From Limnomonas spitsbergensis (Eukaryota > Chlorophyta > Chlorophyceae > Chlamydomonadales), in NCBI GenBank assembly GCA_037349105.1, contig JAYJMM010000018.1, positions 1-64,000 of the forward strand: DNA of 64,000 nt, read 5' to 3'. This document shows, one piece after another, positions 1 to 10,052 of the stretch. The notes under the pieces are model-generated. The model worked only from the letters and a program-made list of their open reading frames with translations, was not told where the DNA came from and searched no databases. Each line of letters opens with the position of its first letter. Position 1 is the stretch's first letter. Both the position numbers and the translations under genes were made by a program.

Positions 1-767
1 ATGCAAGAGTTTATCGAATGGACATGGCATTTTCTGGCGCGCATTGCTTAGATGGAAAACGCGGAGATCCCAAGCGAAATCATGGCTTCAATTGGTGCTA
101 TTATAAATAGTGACCGATGCTGCCGATCAAGATTGGGATAATTTTTATGTTGTTTTGCGGTGCCCGTTCAAGATTAGTAGGTCAACAAGGCGTGTGTGGT
201 TTAAGCAGCTTTTAATTGGTCCCCATGCTCAGTGTGTCTCTACAATACTTGAATTCCCCAATGTGGACTACAGCGTCCTTCTTTTGTCCTGTCGTTGCAT
301 CAACAACATGTCAGGCTGCATTTTTATTTTCCTTTGGACGGCCCAAGTGCTGGTGCCTCAGCGTGGGGGATTAAGTATGAGGGGACTTTATTCATAAGCA
401 TGGCTGGTGCTCCTGCTCTCTCACACTTCTCGGCCGTTCCCAGGTCTGCCATGACGATGTCCCCTCCCATGCTGCCTTTCGATACAGCCCTCAGCAAAAT
501 CCTTCCTGTGCCATGGTGGCGCTCTATGTACATCTTTTGCATTTCGGGGTGCCTGCATGCGCCTGTGATATGGCCTGCACTGTCATGCTCTCCACACAAG
601 GGGCATTTGTCGGTGGTACTTTTGCCCCACCTGAACGCCACCTTGTTATTCCAAAGGCATCCATGTCGCCATCGAAGGGCTGTTTTCTTCTCGGCCAGAG
701 TGACTCCCGGGTGGTTAAGAAACTGTTGCTGAGGGCCCCATAAGCAATCGATTGCAACCGTTGCCAC
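1..767 (-). pseudogene. C-terminal CCHC finger plus restriction-like endonuclease domain of the LINE
   Basis: The open part (767-324) carries a zinc finger C-x2-C-x7-H-x4-C (residues C55, C58, H66, C71; about 555-605), followed by an arginine-histidine stretch typical of the region before restriction-like endonucleases. After a frame change the PD of the PD-(D/E)xK nuclease appears (QPDMLL, proline and aspartate at 310-315), and after another the E-F-K of GEFKYC (248-256). A hydrophobic PILIG strand and an LG...H..S helix follow down to base 1, as in this endonuclease family. The domain would nick target DNA. At least three frameshifts separate the motifs. The end of the protein may continue outside the window. 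Confidence 0.75.
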
Positions 768-950
768 CCTTGGAAGTTACGCTATCGATGTTGGATCGGC
801 CAAGCTTTTGGCGCTCGTGAATGTGTGTCTTTAGGGCACCCTTCAGATCTTCTAATCCTTGCGGCTCTACCTGGTTAGGGTCCTCTTCGTCAGGTTTTGT
901 GAAAAGCCAGAAAGAGCAGTACTGCGAGGGTTCGGAGCTCACTGGAACGG

Positions 951-1480
951 TCAGATCGCATTCCCCTTTTGAGTAGCTGCCCGTTTAGCGACACCGTCGG
1001 CTTTCTCGTTTCCGATATCTCCGTTATGGGCCTTCACCTTATGGAATTCGACTATTTTCCCTTCGGACGCCATGAGCTGGAGTTGGCCCATGATATGTTG
1101 GAGGAGGTCTCTGTGCTTGTGGTAGGTGAGAGACATGGGGATCGGATAGCTTTACGGATTTGGTAAAAGGATGTGGCGCTGTCCACAGCTATCTTGGTCT
1201 GTCTTTTCACTAGGGCTCCATAAATCCCTGCCAGTTCGGCTCTGTTTATGGTGTTTGTGGGACCTTCTCCAGCCGGTTAATGGTGATGTCCTGTTGATCG
1301 GGAGTGGCGCTCGGGATGTGGAGGCCAGCGCCAGTTAGCTGAACTTTCCTGCCTTCTTTGAGGCTGGTTTCAATACAGCTGCCATCAGTGTAGGCTATCT
1401 CCCTCCAATTGTGCTTCAGCGCGCTGTTTTCTTGGAACCACTGGAGGCAATTGCATGCGTCCACTGGGTCTACCTCCGTT
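951..1480 (-). pseudogene. RNase H domain of the LINE
   Basis: A ribonuclease H domain that would degrade the RNA strand during reverse transcription. The first strand motif (AYTDGS, catalytic Asp near 1386) lies in the frame ending at 1246. The glutamate helix (NRAELAGIYGAL) and the third acidic strand (IAVDSA) follow at about 1,250-1,160 after a frame change. The last motif (KAHNGDIGNEKAD) is in the ORF 1136-951. All four D-E-D-D positions can be found, so the domain was complete before frameshifts broke it. It lies between the Dam-like region and the restriction-like endonuclease. Confidence 0.75.
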
Positions 1481-1550
1481 GCTCTAGGGATGTCAGTGTC
1501 CCTTGGAGAACGTTGGAAGGAGCTTGATCCTATCATGGGCTGGGCATGGC

Positions 1551-3695
1551 TCAGCTCTCCTTGACCTTCTTCCACCCTATCCCCACATGGGGGAGGAGGC
1601 TGGTCCATGTTGCGGTTAGCAGGGGGTTGGCCCTGGCTTGCGGGTGTTTTTCTGCATGTGCGAGGGTTGTGCGGAGCAGTCTGATGAGGAGATCCTGTTT
1701 CCACCCGATTTGCTCGGATTGGGCTTCTTTGTTCCACACAACGATTATGTCCATGTGGCATTTGTGCATGGGAGGCGGGGTTGCTCCTTGCGTCCAACTC
1801 TCCTCTTTCCACAGGGGGAAAGAGGAGCTCTTGGTGCTAGCTATTCTTGTACAATATTTCGGGTATTTGTCCAACCACTTTTGGTATGAGGGTTTGCCTG
1901 ACGACTTCATCCCCCTGGGCAGGTACAAGACAGTAGCTGTCGGTTCCCTGGTCATATCTGCAGACCATACTGCCCATCGGACTGCTTTCTCGAGGGATGG
2001 TTCGTCCCGGTTTGGGAAGGCATGTGAGTACCCTGTCCACCTGTGTTGGAAGGCATTTGTTTGTGCTTGGAAGGCCTGGTCCCTCGGGTATATACTCCAA
2101 TAGGTGGTGGCGTGATCTCTAACTTGGAGGGGGCTAGAGAACCGTTCCTTGTAGACGCCAAAGTGCGTGTCTATCAACACTCTGAATTGTGGTGGGATGC
2201 TGAAATTGTCCTGCATTTGTTTGGTCTGTGTCTTTGTCCCCTCCTTGTGTCCGATGATGAGGTCAACCATTTCCTCTTCAAAGGAGGATGGGGGAGGCGT
2301 CATTTTAGCATGGATGCCTTCATCTGCAGCCTGTTCATACAATCTTCTTAGGGTGATGAGTCTGTCCTTGGCGATTGTCCCGACGCACCGGCCGTTCCCC
2401 TTGTACACGCATGCCATCTCTGTAGTCATGATTTGGGTGGTACTCTTAGGGTTCCATGTCTCAATCTCTCTCACTTCAATTTTACACTCTCCCGTTGGTG
2501 CATCGATGTCCAGTTGCGGGTTAATTGGCTCCATATCGAAGGTTATCATTTCCCGGATATTGCCTCCCAGGGTGGTATCCCAACTGCTGTGATTTTGGTG
2601 AAACCCTTGTTGGGCCATGTTAGACAAGTGCCTATCTAGCATGGTGCCTTCGGAGGTCCTCGCTGGTGGCTGGTCGTGGTTTTCAGACACCCATTGTCGT
2701 AGGAGGGCGGCCGTGTTTTCTTCGGTACGGAGCATCTCTTCAGGTTCCCAGCTAGGCTTCCATGTGACTCTAACCAGCCCCTCCACTTGTGTGGTGCTAG
2801 TTGCATGTGTGCATGCCGGGCATGTCCATTTGTCTTGGGTGGGTCTCCAGTCCACTGGTTGGCCTAGGCATTGGACATGATAGTACTTGTAGCATACGTC
2901 GCATGTGATGATGTCATCATAACATCCCGACGCGTCATCGTACTGCAGGCTGTGTGGGTTCCAACAACCTTCGCATGCTGCAACACCTGCCCAATCGTGG
3001 GCATGCAGGTCTTGACCAAGTCCTAGAGTCTTCCGGCAACAAGCCTCTATCTTCTCTGGTGTGTACCCTGCCATGCCATGGTATGGGATGGCCCATTCAT
3101 CAATGATGCTTGGGTGCCATGTGACTTGATATTGAATTTGCTTGATTCTGTCTTTCCCTTTTTGGTAGCGTCCTTTGCTTGGCTCTGTGACCATCCTCCA
3201 GCCTGTGATGGCTGCTACTTGGTTGGTGTGCCCATACATCTCTTGTATGACTGTTGCCGCCCTTTCTCCTTCTATTATTTTGCTTTTGGCAAATGCAAAA
3301 ATGTGCTCTGCCTCCTTCCTTTTGTAGTCATGTCTGGTACATAGGCATGTTCCTGTTGTCTGGCACTTTCTGCGTGGGGCCGCAATCTCTTTCCGTAGGC
3401 TCGTAATTGACGAGCATCCTTGTCTTTTCTTGTCTCTGTGGAGGGTAGGGTCCTTGCGCCAGTGTTGTTTCTTCTTGCTGCCTTGCTGTCCCGTCAGGTT
3501 TGCTCTGCCCTCTTGTTGCTGGGTGGGGTCTGGGATATCAGCGAGGTCTCCCGGTCTCTCTGTTTTTGTTGTTGTTGGAGTGCCAATGTCCTTGGTATTC
3601 AGGTACTGGGTGATCAATGTCTGGTCAGGGTGAAGGGAAGCCTGGAACATGGTTCCTGTCGGCATGGGGTTTCTTGCTATAGCAGTGATGTACAT
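1551..3695 (-). CDS. LINE polyprotein segment with PHD finger and Dam-like methylase fold
   Basis: The longest intact frame of the LINE, 714 codons. Residues 241-295 (2,811-2,975) form a PHD finger: C241-x2-C244, then C265-x2-C268-x4-H273-x2-C276-x15-C292-x2-C295. PHD fingers usually bind histone tails. Residues about 501-657 (1,725-2,195) resemble phage Dam-type N6-adenine methylases: an FGV...ERFSSPL start, a W-x-G strand followed by AFPN where (D/N)PPY is expected, a WA helix, a hydrophobic TVLYLP strand and a terminal DIIVVWN strand. The catalytic tetrapeptide is therefore not canonical, and activity is doubtful. The N-terminal 200 residues are basic and glutamine-rich with no recognised domain. 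The start at 3695 is only the first possible start in an open frame; the segment probably continues the upstream RT frame. Confidence 0.7.
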   Translation of the reverse strand: MYITAIARNPMPTGTMFQASLHPDQTLITQYLNTKDIGTPTTTKTERPGDLADIPDPTQQQEGRANLTGQQGSKKKQHWRKDPTLHRDKKRQGCSSITSLRKEIAAPRRKCQTTGTCLCTRHDYKRKEAEHIFAFAKSKIIEGERAATVIQEMYGHTNQVAAITGWRMVTEPSKGRYQKGKDRIKQIQYQVTWHPSIIDEWAIPYHGMAGYTPEKIEACCRKTLGLGQDLHAHDWAGVAACEGCWNPHSLQYDDASGCYDDIITCDVCYKYYHVQCLGQPVDWRPTQDKWTCPACTHATSTTQVEGLVRVTWKPSWEPEEMLRTEENTAALLRQWVSENHDQPPARTSEGTMLDRHLSNMAQQGFHQNHSSWDTTLGGNIREMITFDMEPINPQLDIDAPTGECKIEVREIETWNPKSTTQIMTTEMACVYKGNGRCVGTIAKDRLITLRRLYEQAADEGIHAKMTPPPSSFEEEMVDLIIGHKEGTKTQTKQMQDNFSIPPQFRVLIDTHFGVYKERFSSPLQVRDHATTYWSIYPRDQAFQAQTNAFQHRWTGYSHAFPNRDEPSLEKAVRWAVWSADMTREPTATVLYLPRGMKSSGKPSYQKWLDKYPKYCTRIASTKSSSFPLWKEESWTQGATPPPMHKCHMDIIVVWNKEAQSEQIGWKQDLLIRLLRTTLAHAEKHPQARANPLLTATWTSLLPHVGIGWKKVKES

Positions 3696-3821
3696 GTTCC
3701 CTCGTTTATCTCTCGTTGATCCTTTAGGAGCTCAACGTCGTGTTTCTTTTTCTTATCATGTCTCTTAGGTCTTTGTCTGCACCGGGCCCGTTGTTTGCCA
3801 TGACTGAGAGTCTGTTTAAGG

Positions 3822-4316
3822 CTATGATGTGCTTGTCTTTGGACATTTCTCCTGTATCTGTTTCTCAGGCCTCTCCCATCCATCAAGTGCTTGCCTCCCT
3901 GTTCTGTCAGGTCTGCTAGGTGAGTGATTCCTAGGTGAAACAAGGGTTGAAGCAGGGTGTACGCATTGAGGGGGTCTGTGGCAGGGAAGGGTAGCAGTGG
4001 CAGGGTTGAGCTGTTCTAGCGCTTGGGCGAGTTCCGGGGTATGTGCTGTGAATTGTTGCACCTTGCTTTTCATGATGATCAGGTCATTATCTGTGATATG
4101 GGACAGTTGTCTGAGCCGCATGCAATGTTTAGCCTGTTGGGTGTCTTTAAACCCTGTGGGGCACCCGCCCATGTATTTGAGCTGCTTCTCCAGGAGATAC
4201 CGAGTGGACTGTGCCCATGCGCCCTTCATCGCGTAGGGATGTGATGAGCAGTTCTGTATTCTTCCTTGCGTATTCTGTCGCCAGGGATGCACACCCCAGC
4301 CCGAAGGACGTGACAT
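3822..4316 (-). pseudogene. LINE segment between RT thumb and PHD region, no known domain
   Basis: An open frame of 164 codons that continues the LINE polyprotein beyond the RT thumb. It contains a predicted helical stretch (YLLEKQLKYMGG, then KHCMRLRQLSHI) and a leucine/alanine-rich helix (ELAQALEQL) before a proline- and serine-rich tail. I recognise no catalytic motif. Its position, and the fact that it is open in the element's orientation, support it as part of the element rather than a separate gene. Confidence 0.45.
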
Positions 4317-4335
4317 CTGGTGTACGGTAGCTGAG

Positions 4336-6316
4336 TTAGCACATGTCCACAGTCCGTACGCCTTCTTGACGGCCGTGGCCCATGATGCTGTCTAGAATCT
4401 GGGGGTCAGCTCCCGTGCATGGGGTTATCCCAAAGGTGTTTGAGATTGAGGGCTTAATAGTTGTCTCAATGATATGCTTAATTTGTCTTGGAGTGGCATG
4501 TGAGGCTTGCAGCTCCTCAATCTTTTGCCTTGCCTTCTTTATCAAGTTTTGGTGCTGGAACTTCCAGTCTAGTGTCATCGTGAGCTCTGCACCGAGGTAT
4601 CTGAAGGATCTATTGGGGAAGGTGTTGCACGTATTGTCCTTGGACCATTATCTGATTTTCCAGTTGTCTTCTTACTTGCACCAGAGCGTCCTTGTTCCCA
4701 TATAGTCCAGTGCGCATGTTTTGATAAAGGACACCTGATACTAGAGTTTTCCCAGTGTTGACCTTCATTTTCGCGAAGTCGGAGTAGAGGCTAAGTTTCT
4801 CTGCTTGTACATGCAGGTCCGACAGTTTACTTGTCAGCATTGACAAGTCGTCTGCAAATGCTGCATTGCTGAGTGAGTGCTCCATGCGAGCGTTCATGTC
4901 ATCTATGCATCCAAACATGTAGCCCCTGGCCCCGACTTGGGCCCACCGGAGCAGTGGTTCAATGTAGATGAGGAAAATGAGGGGTGAAAGGGTGTCCCCC
5001 CTGTATGCTGCCCCGCCCCATGGGGATCTTGCCAGTGAGCTCTGTGCCCCATCGGACCTGGGTTGTTGCCCCCATGTAAAGGTTTTTAACTGCATCCACC
5101 GCATCTGTAGGGAACCCTAGGTCGTACATGATCATAAGGAGAATGTCGTGGTCCATCATGTTAAAAGCTGAAGAGAAGTCGACTTGTAAGTTGTAGATAT
5201 TCTGGCCGGTGTGTCGCGCATCTTCGAGCGCCATGACTAGCATCTGTAGTTGGTCCATGGTGCTGGCTTTTGTCCTGAACCCCTTTTGGGTAGAGCTCAA
5301 AAGCAAGTGTTTTTCAGCGTTAGTCGGACATAGCCCTTGTTTGAAGCCTCGTCCAGAGTTTTGTATAGGGCATTTAGCATCCCGATAGGCCTCTTCTTAT
5401 CTATCAAGGTTTCGTTCCGTCCCCTTCTCCAACAGTTGTGTAGTACTTTGCTTCCATTTCGTCTGGGGTCACACCGGTTGCCCACATGATGATCATGAGC
5501 ATGTGCATGCACTCCTTGAACTCATGTGTCATCATTTTTAGGAGTTCATTTACGATCCCATCTGGTCCTGGTGATTTCCCCATCACTTAGTGTGTGTAGG
5601 CATTCTTCAAACACTGAGTATTGCTGGATTGTTCTGTGCAGCCATGGTCGGTTTGGGAGACGGGTTGCCAGTGTTCCAAGGTAAATTTATCGGGGCCCTT
5701 TGTCCACGGGTACTGCCGAGGGACCTCATGTGGGTGGTATTTGCCGCTCTTGGGGGCACATGGGGTCAGCAATTTGGTGAAATGTTCCTCCACAATCGAG
5801 ATCATCTCTTGGGGTCGTCAGTGATGTGGTTTGTGGCCGGGTCCACAAAGGCTTTGTAGTTGGTTCCGGAGGCTGGCTTCTTGAAGATGTTCTGTTTGCC
5901 ATTTTCGGTTTTTTGTTAATGAGATCTCTGGTAGCTTTGATCGCTTGGTCGAGATTTTGCTTGTCCTGTCCCTTGTCCATGGTCTGGATCTCGGCCCTAA
6001 TGCCTCTGATGACTTGTGAGAGGATCTGCCCACTATTCATGCCCATGTTTGTCTCCAAGGTTGCAGCTTCGTGAAGTCTCTTCTCCATACCGCTGGGAAG
6101 GTTAGTCTGGTTAGCTATAATCTCTTGCATCCCTGTAGTTGTGTCGATAGCAGTATTGCGGACTTCATTTCTAATCTCATGACAGGCATGAAAGTGCTTG
6201 CATAACATTACTCTTTTTTCGGGACAGAACCCGTGAGCGGAGGTGAGTCCCAGAGGGGTTCGTGTTTTTGCACTCGCATGTCTGTAAGGCGATCGCTTGT
6301 GTCTTTTGTAGAGCAC
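4336..6316 (-). pseudogene. Non-LTR reverse transcriptase domain, multiple frameshifts
   Basis: All main blocks of a LINE reverse transcriptase are present in consecutive frames: KSPGPDGI (frame 5586-5404), the R-P-I block (KKRPIGMLNALYK, 5512-5297), QKGFR and the first catalytic Asp in LQVDFSSAFN (5306-4959), RGDTLSPLIF and the catalytic FADD box at 4,847-4,858 (5104-4610), VNTGKT, and a thumb with DWKFQHQNLIKKA (4578-4336). The upstream part (6316-5587) carries the finger region. The usual YADD is FADD here, a tolerated variant. At least four frame changes make this copy non-functional as it stands. The enzyme would copy element RNA at the nicked target site. Confidence 0.85.
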
Positions 6317-6441
6317 TCAACAGTTGTTCACTCAGCTCATTCACTTTTACCGCCGCATTTAGTCCCTGAATAATGGGTAGGCGGTTGCTTGTCTTCCCGT
6401 CTTCGGACTCAATCCTGTTGAAGTACGGCTGAATATCTTCT

Positions 6442-7488
6442 TTAATTACCAGCTGCATTTTCTGGTGCAGGTCTCGAGTCTCGCCGGCGATACCCTCTGA
6501 GAAGGTGGAGATTTTGTTGGCGAAGGCTGTCTTGTCGGGTGAGGCTGATAGGGCGGACCAAGACCCGGGTGGAGGGCCGTGTGGGCTGTTTTTTTATAGT
6601 GGGGATGAAAATCCCTGTGTTTCTCAGTTCAATGATGCCTAGCAGGGGTGTGTGATCTGATTGGGTTCCTATTTGGAGGACGTTGGTCTTACTTTTGATG
6701 ATGCTCATATCCAGGTTTGTGAGAATATCGTCAATTCTGCTGGTCGTCTGGGACTCACTTGTACCGTTTAAGTGGGTGTAGGTGTGGCCTCGAGGGCTAA
6801 GGTTCATTTCTAGGGGTGAAAGTTCAACTGCTTCAACAAATTTCCTGTGTGTCTCATCCTTGTGGTAGGTGTGTCCGCTGCTCCTGTCACCTTGAAGCAG
6901 CGTTGCATTCCAGTCGCCGAGCATAATATGGCAAGAAGGGTTGCAGTTGTGTGTTTCTTGCATGCTTTCCGTGAGTATGCTGTACATTTTTAGTCTCTCT
7001 GTCTCCTCCTCTGGTGAGCAACCTGCCGGCGCATAGACCCCTGTGATGTTGATGGGCCTGGAGTGGGGCAGGTTGATGGCAACGTTCAGAATTCTCCCAT
7101 TGCAATTGTCACCTTCTGTTCGGGTGGCCTTGCCCAAAACTGCAATGTGTTCCTTGATGGCGATGATGACCCCTCGCAAGCCTCTGCCATGTTCGCTGTG
7201 TGTACACGCCCAGTATTGATACCCCTGTAGGGCTTCTTGCAACCATCTGGCCTTTTTCCGCTTGGGGAGCATGTTTGTCTCGGTGAGTACGAGGATATCT
7301 GGGTTATGCTGCTGGATGGTCATTTCTATGTCATACTTTGCAGTGTAAGCACCCTGGACATTGGCTGTGATCATGCGCAACGTAGCCGGTTGACAGGCTG
7401 TTTGATCTTCTCTGTGGGGTGGAGCACTTGGTTGGCGTGGTAGGCTTTTATTTTCTTGAGCAGACTTGTTTTTTAATATCTGTTTCAC
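6442..7488 (-). CDS. AP-type endonuclease domain of the LINE
   Basis: An intact 348-codon frame with every hallmark of the exonuclease-endonuclease-phosphatase fold: TANVQG (41-46), the metal-binding glutamate in LTETN (68-72), GVYAPAG (150-156), GDWNA (191-195), SRIDDIL (250-256) and the catalytic SDHTPLLG (277-284). In APE-type LINEs this domain nicks chromosomal DNA to prime reverse transcription. It lies directly upstream of the RT. Together with the restriction-like nuclease at the other end of the protein it defines a dual-endonuclease element. The first 35 residues are a basic linker, so the true start is probably upstream in another frame. Confidence 0.9.
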   Translation of the reverse strand: MKQILKNKSAQENKSLPRQPSAPPHREDQTACQPATLRMITANVQGAYTAKYDIEMTIQQHNPDILVLTETNMLPKRKKARWLQEALQGYQYWACTHSEHGRGLRGVIIAIKEHIAVLGKATRTEGDNCNGRILNVAINLPHSRPINITGVYAPAGCSPEEETERLKMYSILTESMQETHNCNPSCHIMLGDWNATLLQGDRSSGHTYHKDETHRKFVEAVELSPLEMNLSPRGHTYTHLNGTSESQTTSRIDDILTNLDMSIIKSKTNVLQIGTQSDHTPLLGIIELRNTGIFIPTIKKQPTRPSTRVLVRPISLTRQDSLRQQNLHLLRGYRRRDSRPAPENAAGN

Positions 7489-8799
7489 CTTGCTTTTTGC
7501 TGAGCTGGTTCTGGCGCACTAGTGATCAAGTTAGTGAGGTACGATATAATGAGGGGCTGAAGCAGTTTGTTCTTTTTCTTTCCTTCCGTTGTGTGCGGGA
7601 GGGCGGTGTTGCATTTAGTTTGTTTTTTCTTGAGCTTACGTACGTAAGCTTTGGGAGCCATTTTATTTTGTTTTGTTCTTTCAGCACCGTTTATCTTCTC
7701 ATGCCCTTGAATGGTCCTTCCTTTGATGGCACATCTAGGTGGGTCGAAGACTGTGACATGGGTGGGGGGGGCTGCATTGATGTTTGATGTATCATCTTGT
7801 CCCATGGTGGCATCTTGGTCTGGAAAAGATAACCTCATAAGGTGATTAAGCTCATCGTTTCTAGCCGGGCCATGCCTTGGTTGCACGTATTGCACGATGC
7901 GCTTGGCCCGTACAATAATCGATGTGATAGAGTCTGGGAGCACCGGTCCCTGGATACATGGAAACAGGAACCTTATTGTTTTTGACGTACAGTCTCCAAT
8001 ATCTCTCAGGAAGTCGTCCCCATGTCTGCATCAATAGCACAAAGGCTTGTAGTAGCATTTTTCCGTCTGGGAGGCCTGATGCTTCGTTCAAGCATCTATC
8101 TCGTAAAGCTGTCAGGCTATTAGGGGGCAGGATACTGGTGGGGTTGCGAGAGGCAGCCAATGGCAGCATGGGCTCGAAGTGCCCAGCTAGGGTATTTCCA
8201 GAAAACCACACATGCAAGGCGGGGGCAGCGTCATTTATTGGTTGGACTCCTAGGAGTTGGCTCACAATGCTGCGTTCTCCGTCAGACTCTGATAATTGGT
8301 GCTGGTGCACTGTTATTTGCAATGCCACTGCAGTCCAGTGGGTGATGACGCCGTCAGCCCATAGTCCCTCACCCGTATTCCCATCACACGGCGTGGCCAT
8401 TCGTCTTGCCCAGTCACATAGCTTGTGTCTCGAATCAGTACCATGTACTTGTTGGTAGATGAGCGTGGTTAAGGACCTGACCGCATCCTGCCTGCCTTGG
8501 GACAGAGCTTGCCTGAAAGTTTGCACCCCCAGGCCTCTTAACATGCTAGGAGGAATACCTGATAGATGTGCTAGAGAGTCAAAGTAACAGTCCCCCTCCG
8601 AGAAGGAAAAATGAGGGCCTGATATAATTTGTAGGCCACTTTGCTGCAAAAACATTTGTTTAATGTCTTGCACGCTTTGTGAATCAGGTCCAAGCGGGAG
8701 GCTCACCCTATTCCTCAAAGGCATGGGAGTCGGTGAGTCAAGGATTGTGATTGGGCTGAGGGAGGCCCCCCGGGGGTGCCTGATAGGTGGGAAGTTCAA
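7485..8799 (-). CDS. OTU-like cysteine protease domain plus basic linker of the LINE
   Basis: The frame 8799-7861 (312 codons) contains an OTU-type deubiquitinase signature: EGDCYFDSLA with the presumed nucleophile Cys71, a central W-x-x-x-x-I...TAVALQITV segment (residues 146-165), and the catalytic histidine in GHFEPM (His207). The C-terminal third (WRLYVKNNKV...) and the overlapping frame 7943-7485 lead into the endonuclease through a lysine-rich linker (RKLKKKQTK), so one frameshift near 7,900 separates the two pieces. OTU domains occur in some retroelements and viruses, where they may process the polyprotein or remove ubiquitin; that role is inferred. No ATG compels the start at 8799. 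Confidence 0.65.
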
Positions 8800-8919
8800 A
8801 CATGCATTTCTGCATTCGGCTAAGCTGTTGGCATGGAAGTATCCGCATACTTCATATGCCTTGTCCTCTCAGGTCTCGCATGTTTAGGTCTGCTTCCATG
8901 CCCCCCCCTGAGATCACTG

Positions 8920-9385
8920 CTCTGCTTTTTTTTCTGAGTCTAGCCAATACCATTTATCTTTTGTACCGGCGAAGAGTGCTTGCGTGCCGATAGGTTGCTT
9001 CTTTAGTTATGACGACAAAAGCATCAAACTGGTATTTCTCTTTGTCTTGCAGGTCCTCTAGGAGCTTGTCTAGTGTGTCTACTGTCAGCTTCAATAAATC
9101 GCTACGTTGATCCATCAGCATGCGGTAGTCCATACCATAGTTTTCAAACGCGTAGAAGGCCCATGCTGTGGTTGTGAAGTTCCCATTCGATTGGAATTGA
9201 AGTTGGTCAGGCATAAGGGTGTATCTATGGTGCTCGTAGGTCGGTTTCTGCCTTTGGCTCATGAACCAGTCCATAATCTCCCACTTTGTGTGTGTGAGGG
9301 GTGCACCCATGAGCATAGCCATTGCATGTGCTTGGCAGAACAACCCTCCTGCTTTTCATAGTGGATCCCCTCCGGTATGGTGTGG
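8920..9385 (-). pseudogene. Josephin-like cysteine protease domain of the LINE
   Basis: On the minus strand, IHYEKQEG followed after one frame change by FCQAHAMAMLMG matches the N-terminal catalytic signature of Josephin (ataxin-3-type) deubiquitinases, where the cysteine sits in the segment after the E-K-Q-E-G. Downstream, SNGNFTTTAWAFYAFENYG corresponds to the conserved G-F-F-S-x-x-V block. A histidine segment (TYRHA) is followed in another frame by KDKWYWLDSE, the usual W-x-x-(D/N) acid position. Two frameshifts disrupt this copy. Lying N-terminal to the OTU-like domain, it would give the element two ubiquitin-protease-like modules. The match was made by eye from motif order. Confidence 0.6.
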
Positions 9386-9632
9386 TTCCCTTTGTGTGTT
9401 AATTTTTGTTCAATGATCCAGTTTGCTCCCCCTCCTATTTGCCTTGAATAGGTACCCTCGGTGTGTCTATCCTGGTTTGCTCGCCTCGCGTTTACCTCCT
9501 TGTGATAATTGCAGTCAGTTCTTTCCTGACTCCTGTATTTTCCTGTATGCTTGAGCCATGGATCCTTGGAACCTTGGGCCCCTGGGTTGTTCCATTTGCG
9601 CGTTTATCTCCGAGATTGCTTAAGCATGTATT

Positions 9633-10004
9633 TTAATAGCCAGGCTTTTTTATTTGGGGATGCCATGTACTTTTGTAAGATATACCTACGGACATGCTCC
9701 CCAGTGATTTTCTTCGTATTTTTTGTTTTGCGTTCTTTTTTCTTCGTGAGATAGGCGTATTTATATTATTTACCGTTGTTACCAAGATCTCGCTGTTCAC
9801 ACCGCTGTTTACCAGTGGGGCCTCTGTTGTGGATTCTTCACTGATGTTAGAAGCATGCCAAGTTCCTAGGTAGGAGAGGATCCCCATGACAAGTGTAGCA
9901 CAAATGTAACTTGCAAACGTGCTCGTTGAAAGGCTGGCAGGGATATGCATACAGTTAGTATTATTTCCTTGGCTGATCCCTGGCAGAAAGTTTAGTTTGC
10001 TCAT
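9633..10004 (-). CDS. ATG-started basic ORF at the LINE 5' end, possible ORF1
   Basis: A 123-codon frame starting with ATG at 10004, about 50 bases inside the boundary with the tandem array. Residues about 29-48 (ASYICATLVMGILSYLGTW) could be a single membrane segment. Residues 86-99 are strongly basic (SRRKKNAKQKIRRK), consistent with nucleic-acid binding. I recognise no domain. Its position suggests it is the first ORF of the LINE, or the N-terminus of the long polyprotein before the Josephin-like domain. About 250 bases to the next recognisable motif are open in several frames. Confidence 0.4.
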   Translation of the reverse strand: MSKLNFLPGISQGNNTNCMHIPASLSTSTFASYICATLVMGILSYLGTWHASNISEESTTEAPLVNSGVNSEILVTTVNNINTPISRRKKNAKQKIRRKSLGSMSVGISYKSTWHPQIKKPGY

Positions 10005-10052
10005 GTTCTCAGATCTCTGAATTGAGGCTGGGGTTGAGGTTTTTCCTAGATA

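Larger units (their letters stand above)
1..10052 (-). mobile_element. Dual-endonuclease non-LTR retrotransposon (Dualen/RandI-like), 3' end beyond window
   Basis: Read on the minus strand from about 10,004 down to base 1, a chain of reading frames encodes, in order: a basic N-terminal ORF, Josephin-like and OTU-like cysteine protease domains, an AP-type endonuclease, reverse transcriptase, a PHD finger, a Dam-like fold, RNase H, a CCHC finger and a restriction-like endonuclease. Two endonucleases in one element is the hallmark of the Dualen/RandI clade first described from Chlamydomonas (recalled, not searched). Neighbouring domains sit in different frames, so this copy has many frameshifts and is probably dead. 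Its 5' end abuts the LTR-derived tandem array at about 10,052, as if it inserted there; the 3' end and any target duplication lie outside the window. Confidence 0.85.
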
